Positions 43,236-52,019 of a DNA stretch of 64,000 bases are shown one piece after another. The translations under genes were made by a program, and so were the position numbers. Position 1 is the first letter of the stretch. Each line of letters starts with the position of its first letter. This stretch comes from Methylobacterium oryzae (GTDB lineage Bacteria; Pseudomonadota; Alphaproteobacteria; Rhizobiales; Beijerinckiaceae): assembly GCF_021398735.1 (NCBI RefSeq), contig NZ_CP090349.1, positions 1,680,501 to 1,744,500 on the forward strand, written 5' to 3'. Under the pieces are notes generated by a model. It was not told the DNA's origin. It ran no database searches and saw only the letters and a program-made list of their open reading frames with translations.

Positions 43236-46200
43236 ATGAATCTCTCCAAATTCTTCATCGACCGCCCGATCTTCGCGGGTGTGCTCTCGATGCTCATCTT
43301 CATCGGCGGCCTGCTCTCGCTCTTCGCGATGCCGATCTCCGAGTACCCGGACGTGGTGCCCCCCTCCGTCGTCGTCCGCGCGACCTTCCCGGGCGCCAAC
43401 CCCAAGGTCATCGTCGAGACCGTGGCGACGCCGATCGAGGAGCAGATCAACGGCGTCGAGGGCATGCTCTACATGTCGAGCCAGGCCACGACGGACGGCA
43501 TCATGACGCTGACCGTCACCTTCCGGCTGGGCACCGACCCCGACAAGGCGCAGCAGCTCGTCCAGAATCGGGTCTCGCAGGCCGAGCCGCGGCTGCCGGC
43601 GGTGGTGCGCCAGCTCGGCATCGTCACGGTGAAGAGCTCCCCCGACCTGACGATGGTCGTGCATCTCGTCTCGCCCAACGGGCGCTACGACATGACCTAC
43701 CTGCGCAACTACGCGGTGCTGAACATCAAGGACCGCTTGGCGCGGCTCGACGGCGTCGGCCAGGTCCAGCTCTTCGGCTCCGGCGACTACGCGATGCGGA
43801 TCTGGCTCGACCCGCAGAAGGTGGCCGAGCACGGCCTGTCCGCGGGCGACGTCGTGCGGGAGATCCAGGCCCAGAACGTCGAGGCCGCGGCCGGCGTGAT
43901 CGGCGCGTCGCCGGCCGTTCCGGGCCTCGACCTGCAGCTCTCGCTCAACGCCGAGGGGCGCCTGAGCAGCGAGGAGCAGTTCGGCGACATCGTGGTCAAG
44001 ACCGGCGCCGACGGGGCGATCACGCGCCTGCGCGACGTCGCGCGCATCGAGCTCGGCGCTTCCGACTACGCCCTGCGCTCGCTCCTCGACAACAAGTCGG
44101 CGGTGGCGATCCCGATCTCGCAGTCGCCGGGCTCGAACGCGATCCAGATCTCCGACGAGGTGCGCCGCACCATGGCGGAGATCAAGCGGACCATGCCGGA
44201 GGGCGTCGACTACCAGATCGTCTACGACCCGACGCAGTTCGTGCGCGCCTCCATCGAGGCCGTGATCCACACGCTGCTGGAGGCGATCGCCCTCGTCGTG
44301 CTCGTGGTGATCCTGTTCCTGCAGACGTGGCGGGCCTCGATCATCCCGCTGCTCGCCGTGCCGGTCTCCATCGTCGGCACCTTCGCGGTGATGCACGTCT
44401 TCGGATTCTCGATCAACGCGCTGAGCCTGTTCGGCCTCGTGCTGGCCATCGGCATCGTCGTCGACGACGCGATCGTCGTCGTCGAGAACGTCGAGCGCAA
44501 CATCGAGAGCGGCCTGTCCCCGCGGGACGCCAGCTACCAGGCCATGCGCGAGGTCTCGGGCCCGATCATCGCCATCGCCCTGGTGCTGGTCGCGGTCTTC
44601 GTGCCCCTGGCCTTCATCAGCGGCCTGACGGGCCAGTTCTACAAGCAGTTCGCCCTCACCATCGCGATCTCGACGGTGATCTCGGCGATCAACTCGCTGA
44701 CCCTCTCGCCGGCCCTCTCGGCGCTGCTGCTGAAGGATCACCACGCGCCGAAGGATCGTCTCACCCGCATCCTCGACCGGCTGCTCGGCTGGTTCTTCCG
44801 CCGCTTCAACCGCGCCTTCGGGCGGGCCTCGAACGGCTACGGCCGCGGTGTCGGCTTCGCGGTGTCGCGCAAGGCCGCGATGATGACCCTCTACGTCCTG
44901 CTCGTCGGGCTGACCGTCGGCCTGTTCCGCCAGATCCCGGGCGGCTTCGTGCCGGGCCAAGACAAGCAGTACCTCGTGGGCTTCGCGCAGCTGCCCGACG
45001 GCGCGACCCTCGACCGGACGGAGGAGGTCATCCGCCGCATGAGCGAGATCGCCCTCAAGGAGCCCGGCGTCGAGAGCGCCGTCGCCTTCCCGGGCCTCTC
45101 GATCAACGGCTTCACCAACAGCTCCAACTCGGGGATCGTGTTCTCGACGCTCAAGCCGTTCGACGAGCGCAGGGACCCGTCCCTCAACGGAGCGGCGATC
45201 GCGCAGTCGCTGAACAAGAAGTACGCCGCGATCCCCGAGGCCTTCATCGCGATGTTCCCGCCGCCGCCGGTGAACGGGCTGGGGACGATCGGCGGCTTCA
45301 AGCTGCAGATCGAGGATCGCGCCGGCCTCGGCTACGAGGCGCTGAACGACGTCACGAAGGCGTTCATGTCGAAGGCCGCCCAGGCGCCGGAACTCGTCGG
45401 GCTGTTCTCGAGCTTCCAGATGAACGTGCCGCAGCTCTTCGCGGACATCGACCGGACGAAGGCCCGTCAGCTCAACATCCCGGTGACGGACGTCTTCGAC
45501 ACGCTGCAGATCTATCTCGGCTCGCTCTACGTCAACGACTTCAACAAGTTCGGCCGCACCTACTCGGTGCGCGTCCAGGCCGACGCCCCGTTCCGGGCGC
45601 GATCGGACGATGTCGGTCTGCTGAAGGTCCGGGCCGGTTCCGGCGAGATGGTGCCGCTCTCCGCTCTGCTGCGCGTCCGCCAGACCGCCGGACCGGAGCG
45701 GGCCATGCGCTACAACGGCTTCCTGTCGGCCGACATCAACGCCGGTGCGGCGCCCGGCTACTCGTCGGGTCAGGCCCAGGCGGCGGCGACGCGGATCGCG
45801 GCGGAGACGCTGCCGCGGGGCTTCGCCTTCGAGTGGACGGACCTGACGTACCAGGAATTCATCGCGGGCAATTCCGGGGTCTGGGTCTTTCCCCTCGCGC
45901 TGCTCCTGGTCTTCCTCGTCCTCGCCGCGCAGTACGAGAGCCTCGCCCTGCCGCTGGCGATCCTGCTGATCGTGCCGATGGGGCTGCTCGCCGCGATGTT
46001 CGGCGTCTGGCTGTCGGCCGGCGACAACAACGTCTTCACGCAGATCGGCCTGATCGTGCTCGTCGGGCTCTCGGCCAAGAACGCCATCCTGATCGTCGAA
46101 TTCGCCCGTGAGCTCGAATTCGCCGGTCGGACGCCGCTCCAGGCGGCGATCGAGGCGAGCCGCCTCCGGCTGCGGCCGATCCTGATGACGTCGATGGCCT

Positions 46201-46475
46201 TCATCATGGGCGTGCTGCCGCTGGTGACAGCGACTGGCGCCGGATCGGAGATGCGCCGCGCGATGGGCGTCGCGGTGTTCTCGGGCATGATCGGCGTGAC
46301 CGCCTTCGGCCTGTTCCTGACCCCGGTCTTTTACGTGCTGCTGCGTCGCCTGAGCGGCAACAGGCCCCTGAAGCATCACGGCGCCGCCGCGCCGGTCCCG
46401 GCGCCAGCAGCTGTGCCGAGCTCCGCGCCGGCCGATCACGGGATCCCGTCAGCCGCGCCGCTGCCACAGGCCTGA
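43236..46475 (+). CDS. RND efflux pump inner-membrane transporter (HAE1 family, MexF/AcrB-like)
   Basis: Proton-driven drug exporter of 1079 residues, the usual size. The N-terminus NLSKFFIDRPIFAGVLSM, the proton-relay pair Asp407-Asp408 in GIVVDDAIVVVENVER, and two pseudo-symmetric halves with 12 helices identify the HAE1 family. It pairs with the adaptor gene upstream. No outer-membrane factor follows, so it must use a channel encoded elsewhere. Its last 27 bases overlap the 3' end of the convergent DUF808 gene, and the Pro/Ala-rich tail of about 35 residues lies in that region. Confidence 0.95.
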   Translation: MNLSKFFIDRPIFAGVLSMLIFIGGLLSLFAMPISEYPDVVPPSVVVRATFPGANPKVIVETVATPIEEQINGVEGMLYMSSQATTDGIMTLTVTFRLGTDPDKAQQLVQNRVSQAEPRLPAVVRQLGIVTVKSSPDLTMVVHLVSPNGRYDMTYLRNYAVLNIKDRLARLDGVGQVQLFGSGDYAMRIWLDPQKVAEHGLSAGDVVREIQAQNVEAAAGVIGASPAVPGLDLQLSLNAEGRLSSEEQFGDIVVKTGADGAITRLRDVARIELGASDYALRSLLDNKSAVAIPISQSPGSNAIQISDEVRRTMAEIKRTMPEGVDYQIVYDPTQFVRASIEAVIHTLLEAIALVVLVVILFLQTWRASIIPLLAVPVSIVGTFAVMHVFGFSINALSLFGLVLAIGIVVDDAIVVVENVERNIESGLSPRDASYQAMREVSGPIIAIALVLVAVFVPLAFISGLTGQFYKQFALTIAISTVISAINSLTLSPALSALLLKDHHAPKDRLTRILDRLLGWFFRRFNRAFGRASNGYGRGVGFAVSRKAAMMTLYVLLVGLTVGLFRQIPGGFVPGQDKQYLVGFAQLPDGATLDRTEEVIRRMSEIALKEPGVESAVAFPGLSINGFTNSSNSGIVFSTLKPFDERRDPSLNGAAIAQSLNKKYAAIPEAFIAMFPPPPVNGLGTIGGFKLQIEDRAGLGYEALNDVTKAFMSKAAQAPELVGLFSSFQMNVPQLFADIDRTKARQLNIPVTDVFDTLQIYLGSLYVNDFNKFGRTYSVRVQADAPFRARSDDVGLLKVRAGSGEMVPLSALLRVRQTAGPERAMRYNGFLSADINAGAAPGYSSGQAQAAATRIAAETLPRGFAFEWTDLTYQEFIAGNSGVWVFPLALLLVFLVLAAQYESLALPLAILLIVPMGLLAAMFGVWLSAGDNNVFTQIGLIVLVGLSAKNAILIVEFARELEFAGRTPLQAAIEASRLRLRPILMTSMAFIMGVLPLVTATGAGSEMRRAMGVAVFSGMIGVTAFGLFLTPVFYVLLRRLSGNRPLKHHGAAAPVPAPAAVPSSAPADHGIPSAAPLPQA

Positions 46476-47441
46476 CAGGGCGCGCCACGCCGGCGCCAGC
46501 ACGACGTTCGTCAGCGGGATCAGCGCCCCGCCGACGACCAGCCCGATGAGGCCCGACACGGTCGCGGTGACGAGCCACTCGACGAGGCCCGCGGCGAACG
46601 GCACGCGCGCCGCCGCGGCCTCCGCCATCGCGTGGGCGGCGTGCGCCGGTGCCGAGAACCCGTAGGTCTCCAGACCGTGCATGAGGATCCCGCCGCCGAC
46701 CCAGATCATCGCCGCCGTCCCGATGACGGCCAGGATCTTGAGCAGGATCGGCATGCCCTTCACGACGCCGCGGCCGAGCCCGCGGATCAGGCTTCCGAGC
46801 GGTGGGCCCGCGGTGCTGCGGGCGAGGGCCAGACCGGCATCGTCGGCCTTCACGATCAGCGCGACCACGCCGTAGACGCCCGCGGTGATGCCGACCGCGA
46901 CGATGGCCAGCACCGCCGCCCGCATCCAGAAGCTGCCCTCCGGCAGCGCCGCCAGCGTGATGGCCATGATCTCGGCCGACAGGATGAAGTCCGTCTTGAT
47001 GGCGCTCGCCACGCGCCGGTCTTCCCGGGCCTGATCGCCGCCGGCTCCACCCTCTTGGTCCGCCTCGTCGCCGTGGCCGTGATGGGCGAACACGGCTTCG
47101 TAGACCTTCTCGGCGCCCTCGAAGCACAGGTACGCGCCGCCCAGCATGAGGAGCGGCGTGATCGCCCAGGGGGCGAAGGCGCTCAGCGCCAGGGCACCCG
47201 GCAGCAGGAAAAGGATCTTGTTGCGCAGCGATCCGAGGGCGATCCTGCCGACGATCGGCAATTCGCGCTCCGCGGCGAAGCCGACGACGTAGCGCGGCGT
47301 CACGGCCGCGTCGTCGATGACGACGCCGGCGGCCTTGGTGCCGGCGCGCGCCGCCTGGCCGGCCACGTCGTCGAGCGAGGCCGCCGCGGCCCTCACCATG
47401 AAGGCGACATCGTCCAACAGGGCGATCAATCCGACGCTCAC
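46449..47441 (-). CDS. DUF808 (YedI-like) inner-membrane protein
   Basis: Membrane protein of 330 residues. GLIALLDDVAFMVRAAAASLDDVAGQAARA and KAAGVVIDDAAVTPRYV at the N-terminus, and GGAYLCFEGAEKVYEAVF, are hallmarks of DUF808. About six to seven hydrophobic segments follow, for example LAIVAVGITAGVYGVVALIV and VVGGALIPLTN. The function is unknown. A His/Asp/Glu-rich loop (HHGHGDEADQEGG) sits between helices. The C-terminal codons overlap the end of the RND pump gene on the other strand. Confidence 0.9.
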   Translation of the reverse strand: MSVGLIALLDDVAFMVRAAAASLDDVAGQAARAGTKAAGVVIDDAAVTPRYVVGFAAERELPIVGRIALGSLRNKILFLLPGALALSAFAPWAITPLLMLGGAYLCFEGAEKVYEAVFAHHGHGDEADQEGGAGGDQAREDRRVASAIKTDFILSAEIMAITLAALPEGSFWMRAAVLAIVAVGITAGVYGVVALIVKADDAGLALARSTAGPPLGSLIRGLGRGVVKGMPILLKILAVIGTAAMIWVGGGILMHGLETYGFSAPAHAAHAMAEAAAARVPFAAGLVEWLVTATVSGLIGLVVGGALIPLTNVVLAPAWRALSGLWQRRG

Positions 47442-47562
47442 CCGTCCCCCCTCGTCCCTGACCGGTCCGCCAGACAGACGATCCGCGGCAGGATTTGATC
47501 CCTGACCGGCGAAAAATCGGCGGATCCGGCCGTCGCCCGGGACTGGCTGCCCCTGCTCGCGC

Positions 47563-48231
47563 CTAGCGCAGCGCCAGGGCGTCGAGCCATCCGTGCGCGG
47601 CGGCGTAGCGGATGATCTCCGCGCGCGTGCGCAGGCCCAGCTTCTCGGCGGCCCGCGCCTTGTAGGTCTCGATGGACTTCACGCTGAGATCGAAGCGCCG
47701 CGCGATCTCCTTGTTGCTGAAGCCCTGCGCGATCAGCCGGAGCACGTCGGTCTCGCGCGGGCTCAGCGCTTCGGCCGACGGCTCGGACTCGCCGCCCTGC
47801 GCCGGGGCCCCGGGATGCGCCAAGGCGTGGCTCGCCACCGAGGGGTCGAGGTAGATCCCGCCAGCCGCGACGGCGCGGACCGCGCGGAGCAGGTCCTCCG
47901 CGGCCGAGCGCTTGAGGAGGTAGCCCCGGGCGCCTGCCTTGAGCAGCGGCTGAACGTAGGCCGCGTCCTCGTGAACCGTCAGCACCAGCACGCGCGTCCG
48001 CGGGCAAGACCCGGCGACGCGCTCGGTCAGCTCCAGGCCGTTGAGGCCCGGCATCGAGACGTCGACGACGGCGACGTCCGGGTCGGCGGCGTGGATCATC
48101 GGCAGCGCCTCGCTGCCGCTGGTGGCCTCGCCGACCAGCTCGATCTCCGGGTCGGCGTTCAGGAGCGTCCGGATCCCCGCGAGGACGATGGGATGGTCGT
48201 CGGCCAGGGCGACGCGGATGCGGTCCGTCAT
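47563..48231 (-). CDS. NarL/FixJ-type response regulator (LuxR C-terminal domain)
   Basis: Response regulator of 222 residues. The receiver domain has VALADDHPIVLAG with acidic residues, the phospho-acceptor Asp in AVVDVSMPGLNG (about residue 57), Thr in LTVHED and Lys in YLLKRSA. The output domain (about 150-215) is a LuxR-type helix-turn-helix: LSPRETDVLRLIAQGFSNKEIARRFDLSVKSIETYK. It starts 10 bases after the histidine kinase gene, its evident partner. Targets are not visible. Confidence 0.95.
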   Translation of the reverse strand: MTDRIRVALADDHPIVLAGIRTLLNADPEIELVGEATSGSEALPMIHAADPDVAVVDVSMPGLNGLELTERVAGSCPRTRVLVLTVHEDAAYVQPLLKAGARGYLLKRSAAEDLLRAVRAVAAGGIYLDPSVASHALAHPGAPAQGGESEPSAEALSPRETDVLRLIAQGFSNKEIARRFDLSVKSIETYKARAAEKLGLRTRAEIIRYAAAHGWLDALALR

Positions 48232-48241
48232 GCGCTTCTCC

Positions 48242-50320
48242 TCAGGTCTCGGGATGTTCCGGAATCGGGATGGTGACGAACAGCGTCGTACCGATGCCCG
48301 GGGACGATTCCAGCGTGAGAGTCCCGCTCAGGAGCGACAGCCGCTCGCGGATGCCCGACAGGCCGAGCCGCAGCTTGGCCGGCGCCTCGCCGCCGGCGCG
48401 CTCACGCTGCTCGTCGGCGTTGAAGCCGGTGCCGTCATCCTCGATCACGACCCGCATCTCGCCCGCGCGCTTCTCCACCGAGACGCTGACGCTCGCGGCC
48501 CGGGCGTGCTTGAGGACGTTGGTCAGGGCCTCCTGCACGATCCGGTAGACGGCCGTCTCGATCGCGGCCGGCAGCCGGGTCGCCTCGCTCAGGAATTCCA
48601 GGTCGGCGCGGATCCCGTGCCGCTGGCTCCAGTCGCGCAGCAGGGTGGCCAGGGCCTCGCGCAGGCCGAGATCGTCGAGGGCGGTCGGCCGGAGGTCGAC
48701 GGCGGCCCGGTGGATGTCGCGGCCGATCTCGCTCGCGAGGGATTGCAGCCACTCCACCTGCCGGCCGGCCTCGGCCGTCGCGCCGCGTGCCAGGAGCCGC
48801 TCCATGCTCTTGAGGCCCAGCGACAGACCGGTCACCGTCTGGCCGACCTGGTCGTGGAGTTCGCGGGCGATCCGGCGCTGCTCGTTCTCCTGGGCCTCGC
48901 CGAGGCGGCGCAGCAGCGCGAAGCGCTCGGCCTCCGCGCGCTTGCGCGGCTCGATGTCCGACACCACGCCGTAGATCAGCCCGGCCGGGGTATGCTCGTG
49001 GAGCTGCGGCACGCGGCCGGCGACCCGGACCCATCGCGGCTCCCGACCCTCCTGGATCACGCGGAACTCGACGTCGAGCGGCGTGCCCTCGGCGAGGCTC
49101 CGGCGCAGGGCCTCGCTCAGGCGCCCGCGATCCTCGGGATCGACCGCCTGCAGGACCGTGTCGGCGTCCACGGCGCTGTCGCGCCCTTCGGCGGCGGCCG
49201 TCCAACCGAGGAGATCGGCCGCGCGGGGCGAGCCGGTGACCCGGTGCGCGACGGTGTCCCAGCGCAGCGTGCCAAGCTCCGCGGCCTCGGCGGCGACGGC
49301 GCCCTGTTCTTCGCTGGAGCGGAGCGCGAGGGAGAACCGGGCCTGCTCGCCCGCCCGGCGCTGCGCCATATCGCGGCCGACGAGACCGACCAGCGCCAGG
49401 GCGAGCCCGATGCTGACGAAGCTGCCGCCACCCAGGACGGCGTAGGACCGCGAGACCGGCGCGTTGAGCGTCGCGACCGGCATCCCGAAATGCACCGACC
49501 AGCCGCCGGTATGCTGCAGGGTCCGGTAGACCACCTCGACATCGGCGCCTTCCAGCGTCGGTCCGGTGTAGAAGCCGTTCGGGGCGTTCCGGATCGCCGC
49601 CTGGAGCGCCGGGTTCGCCGGGTGGCCGAGCTCCTCCACCTCGGCCCGGGTCCGGGCGATCGTGTTGCCCTCCGCGTCCACGATGGTGCCGACCCAGCCC
49701 TCGGGGGCGCCGGCGTCGCGCAGGATCGAGCTCACCGCGTTCGTGGCGAGCCGGATCGAGAGGACGTAGCGCAGCGTGCCGTCCCGGATGACCGGCACGC
49801 GCAGCGCGACGAGGCGCTTGCCCGAGATCGAGCCGGCCGGGCCGATGCCGCCGATCACCGGCTGCCGCGTGCGCACCACCGCGTCGAAGCTCGTCCGGTC
49901 CGAGGTCGGTCCGAGTTCCTCCTCGAGGGACCGGAGAAGATTCACGATCTGGGCGCCGTCCGGTCGCGCGAGTTCCACCGTCTCCCAGAGCGGGTGCGCC
50001 TGCCGGAGGCGCACGGCCTCGGCGTAGAAGGCCGCGAGGTCGGGCCTGTCGAGGGTCGCGGAGGCGGCCTCGGCCTCGAGGACCGCGATCTGGGCGGCGA
50101 TGTCCGAGGCGACGCGCTCGGCCACCCGGGTCGCGCTGGCGACGGCGGCGCTCCGGGCGAGGTCGCGCTGCTGCTGCGCCATCAGCGTCGCGACCCAGCC
50201 GCTGAGCAGCAGGACCGGGATCGCGGCCGCGAGGGCGAGGGCGACGAAGGTGCGGCGGCTGCCGCGGCTCAGCTGGAGCTCGGGCCTCCGGATCCCGGTG
50301 TCGCGGGCGCGAACATTCAT
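48242..50320 (-). CDS. Sensor histidine kinase (NarX/DegS-type, HisKA_3)
   Basis: Membrane kinase of 692 residues. TM1 is at about 24-48, then a periplasmic sensor of about 240 residues with Cache-like features (SISGKRLVALRVPVIRDGTLRYVL, GTIVDAEGNTIARTR), TM2 at about 293-316, a PAS-type domain (about 340-460), HisKA_3 with the phospho-accepting His489 in RRIARELHDQVGQ, and a HATPase domain with EALTNVLKHA and EDDGTGF. Ligand unknown. The response regulator follows after 10 bases. The start at 50320 is chosen because the 88 codons further upstream look like low-complexity read-through; no good ribosome-binding site helps. Confidence 0.93.
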   Translation of the reverse strand: MNVRARDTGIRRPELQLSRGSRRTFVALALAAAIPVLLLSGWVATLMAQQQRDLARSAAVASATRVAERVASDIAAQIAVLEAEAASATLDRPDLAAFYAEAVRLRQAHPLWETVELARPDGAQIVNLLRSLEEELGPTSDRTSFDAVVRTRQPVIGGIGPAGSISGKRLVALRVPVIRDGTLRYVLSIRLATNAVSSILRDAGAPEGWVGTIVDAEGNTIARTRAEVEELGHPANPALQAAIRNAPNGFYTGPTLEGADVEVVYRTLQHTGGWSVHFGMPVATLNAPVSRSYAVLGGGSFVSIGLALALVGLVGRDMAQRRAGEQARFSLALRSSEEQGAVAAEAAELGTLRWDTVAHRVTGSPRAADLLGWTAAAEGRDSAVDADTVLQAVDPEDRGRLSEALRRSLAEGTPLDVEFRVIQEGREPRWVRVAGRVPQLHEHTPAGLIYGVVSDIEPRKRAEAERFALLRRLGEAQENEQRRIARELHDQVGQTVTGLSLGLKSMERLLARGATAEAGRQVEWLQSLASEIGRDIHRAAVDLRPTALDDLGLREALATLLRDWSQRHGIRADLEFLSEATRLPAAIETAVYRIVQEALTNVLKHARAASVSVSVEKRAGEMRVVIEDDGTGFNADEQRERAGGEAPAKLRLGLSGIRERLSLLSGTLTLESSPGIGTTLFVTIPIPEHPET

Positions 50321-50484
50321 GCGGCCGTGCGCGGACACGCTGCGCGTCGGTCCGGACCCGGCGCCCATCGCTCGGACGGCCCGACGCCCCTGTCTCGCCG
50401 TCCCGCGCGCACCGTCGCCCGCCTCCCGTATCCCCGCATCGGCCCGTAAGCTCACAGCTCTCCTACGGGAAAGTCGGGCCGCCG

Positions 50485-50709
50485 TCAGGCCGGGGAGGCG
50501 GGGTCGGACGCGGCACCGGCGTCGGAAAGGGCCGATCCGGGCAGCATCCGGGCGGGGTGCGGCATCCGCGTCGCGACCGCCCACGAGGAGCCGTCGTAGC
50601 CCTCGTACCAGGCCCGGCGCTCGCGCGACTCGCCGGGATAGGGGCAGGCGTCGCGGGGCCGACCGACGGCGCGCGCGCGGGCGCCCTGTTTGACGATGTC
50701 CATGAGCAT
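50485..50709 (-). CDS. Rmf/CrpP family small protein (ribosome modulation factor-like)
   Basis: Basic protein of 74 residues. VKQGARARAVGRPRDACPYP followed by GESRERRAWYEGYD fits the Rmf/CrpP pattern: a basic N-terminus, CPY, a basic/acidic stretch, and an AWxxGY/W-type end. In gammaproteobacteria Rmf binds 70S ribosomes and causes dimerisation and hibernation; CrpP-like members were first discussed in fluoroquinolone resistance. The remaining 25 residues are Ala/Pro/Ser-rich. The first ATG has GGAGAG about 10 bases upstream. It is upstream of the two-component genes with 164 bases between. A perfect palindrome lies about 110 bases before the start. Confidence 0.7.
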   Translation of the reverse strand: MLMDIVKQGARARAVGRPRDACPYPGESRERRAWYEGYDGSSWAVATRMPHPARMLPGSALSDAGAASDPASPA

Positions 50710-51049
50710 GGGCGCTGATCTCTCCGGCCGCTCGGGAGCCTGTCCCGCCGGGTCAGAAGCGCCGAGTTCGAACGGCCAAGCAAGCTGTTTCGAGCCGGGA
50801 TACCGCTCACACCGACGCCTGTCGGGAATATCCCGACAGGCCGTGCGTGCGATGATCGATTGACCATTGCACGAAAGCGGCACCGGGTCTTTCGGGGATC
50901 GCCCCGATCCGTCCGAATGATGCGCGGAGAGACACGAGATCCTCGCGTCGTCGGACGCGAGGATCACGAGTGCCCCGCCGACGTGGGCGTGGCGTGGGAC
51001 GCCGATCGGGAGACCGTGACGGCCCGGCCTCCCGGTCCGGATGCGCCGC
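50710..51049. other. Regulatory region upstream of the Rmf/CrpP-like gene
   Basis: No gene seen in these 340 bases. They contain the Rmf-like gene's leader, an operator-like palindrome and the 3' flank of the His-rich protein gene. Confidence 0.5.
50818..50840. promoter_or_regulatory. Perfect palindrome upstream of the Rmf/CrpP-like gene
   Basis: Arms CCTGTCGGGA and TCCCGACAGG match over 10 of 10 positions around the centre ATA. Size and symmetry suit a dimeric regulator's operator. Its distance of about 110 bases from the start suggests upstream activation. It could also form an RNA hairpin if transcribed. Confidence 0.5.
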
Positions 51050-51466
51050 CTAGTAGGCGCAGCCGTAGCCGACCGGTGCATAGCCGTACCCGTAGGGCCG
51101 CCCGTAGGCCGCGCCGTAGAGACCGGGCCGTGCAGCGGCCGCGAGGCCAAGGCCTGCGCCGGTCGCGAAGCCGACCCCGCGATAGCCGCCCCAGCCACCC
51201 GAGCGATACGCGTGGGGCCGGAAGCCGTAGCCGGCGGGGCGGAAGTGGACGCCGCGATATCCGCGGTAGCCCCGGTGCCGCCGGTAGTGCCGGTGCAGAC
51301 GGTGATGGCGGTACCGGTGGAGGCCGTGGCGCCGCCCCCTCCAGACGCCGTGGCCCAGATGGTGGGGCCCATTATGGAAGCCGCGGCCGTGGGGTCGCGC
51401 CTCGCTCGACGGGGCGAACAGGACGAGGCTCGACAGCGCCGTGAGGGCGATCGCGAGACGTTTCAT
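51050..51466 (-). CDS. Secreted His/Arg/Gly/Tyr-rich low-complexity protein
   Basis: Exported protein of 138 residues. A clean signal peptide (MKRLAIALTALSSLVLFAPSSEA) precedes a mature part rich in His, Arg, Gly and Tyr: first His/Arg runs (HHLGHGVWRGRRHGLHRYRHH, shortened here to the pattern H, R, G, Y), then a Gly/Tyr/Ala-rich tail ending YGYGYAPVGYGCAY. The composition suggests metal binding or a structural coat role; no family was identified. GGAG lies 9 bases before the ATG. The next upstream gene is divergent. Confidence 0.72.
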   Translation of the reverse strand: MKRLAIALTALSSLVLFAPSSEARPHGRGFHNGPHHLGHGVWRGRRHGLHRYRHHRLHRHYRRHRGYRGYRGVHFRPAGYGFRPHAYRSGGWGGYRGVGFATGAGLGLAAAARPGLYGAAYGRPYGYGYAPVGYGCAY

Positions 51467-51770
51467 GGGCTGAGCTCCAGAGACGGTGAAGGACGTCCGC
51501 ACGGATCGGACCCGATGCCGGATCCGACCGCGCGGCGCGGTCTGTCGGGACGGCGATGCCGGCCGCCATCGCGGGCCACCGCGCATTCCCCGGTACGCGC
51601 GGACGGCGGGAGACCGCCCGTCGCTGTCCCGCAGGCTCATCTGTGTTGCCCGGCGCCGATCCGCAGTCGGAGAGATCGGCAATCGTGTCAGGGTCGGCCC
51701 GACATGCCCGGGCGACCGGCCTGGATTAGCTTGGCCGTGGACATTCGCGCGCGCTGCACAGGGGGACGGC
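51467..51770. other. Divergent intergenic region around 51.6 kb
   Basis: No gene supported. The frame open upstream of the His-rich protein was rejected because the signal peptide marks the start. Promoters for the two flanking small genes are expected here but no clear boxes were found. Confidence 0.4.
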
Positions 51771-52019
51771 ATGCGGAAGGCGTTGGGACGGCCGGTGCAG
51801 AGGGCGCGATCCTGGTACCGGCGCTACGGGCGCCTCGGCGCGCCGCGGACGCCGCGACCGGTCAAGCAGGGCCCGCAGGCCGCCCCCGGACGCTCGCTGG
51901 AGGACTGGGCGCGGTTCGGCGGCGGTCTGCTCGGCCCGGAATCCGCCGATGCCCCGCGTCCTGAGATCCGCGCCGATCGAGGGGCCGCCCTCGGCATCCC
52001 GATCAGTCCGCCGGGCTGA
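51771..52019 (+). CDS. Small basic protein, unknown
   Basis: Possible gene of 82 residues. The N-terminus RKALGRPVQRARSWYRRYGR is strongly basic, then a Pro-rich linker, then SLEDWARFGGGLLGPE and a Pro-ending tail. GGGGGAC lies 4 bases before the ATG. It does not resemble a known family. Its last 17 bases overlap the end of the convergent gene at 52003. Real coding status is uncertain in such GC-rich sequence. Confidence 0.4.
   Translation: MRKALGRPVQRARSWYRRYGRLGAPRTPRPVKQGPQAAPGRSLEDWARFGGGLLGPESADAPRPEIRADRGAALGIPISPPG

Noticed and set aside
42057..46439. Open frame of about 1460 codons on the minus strand opposite the RND pump genes
   Set aside because: It mirrors well-conserved pump genes, and its translation is low-complexity Arg/Asp/His/Gly-rich without motifs. 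Long antisense frames are expected at this GC content.
50321..50584. 88-codon N-terminal extension of the histidine kinase
   Set aside because: The added sequence is low-complexity and basic, and the chosen start gives a standard cytosolic tail before the first membrane helix.
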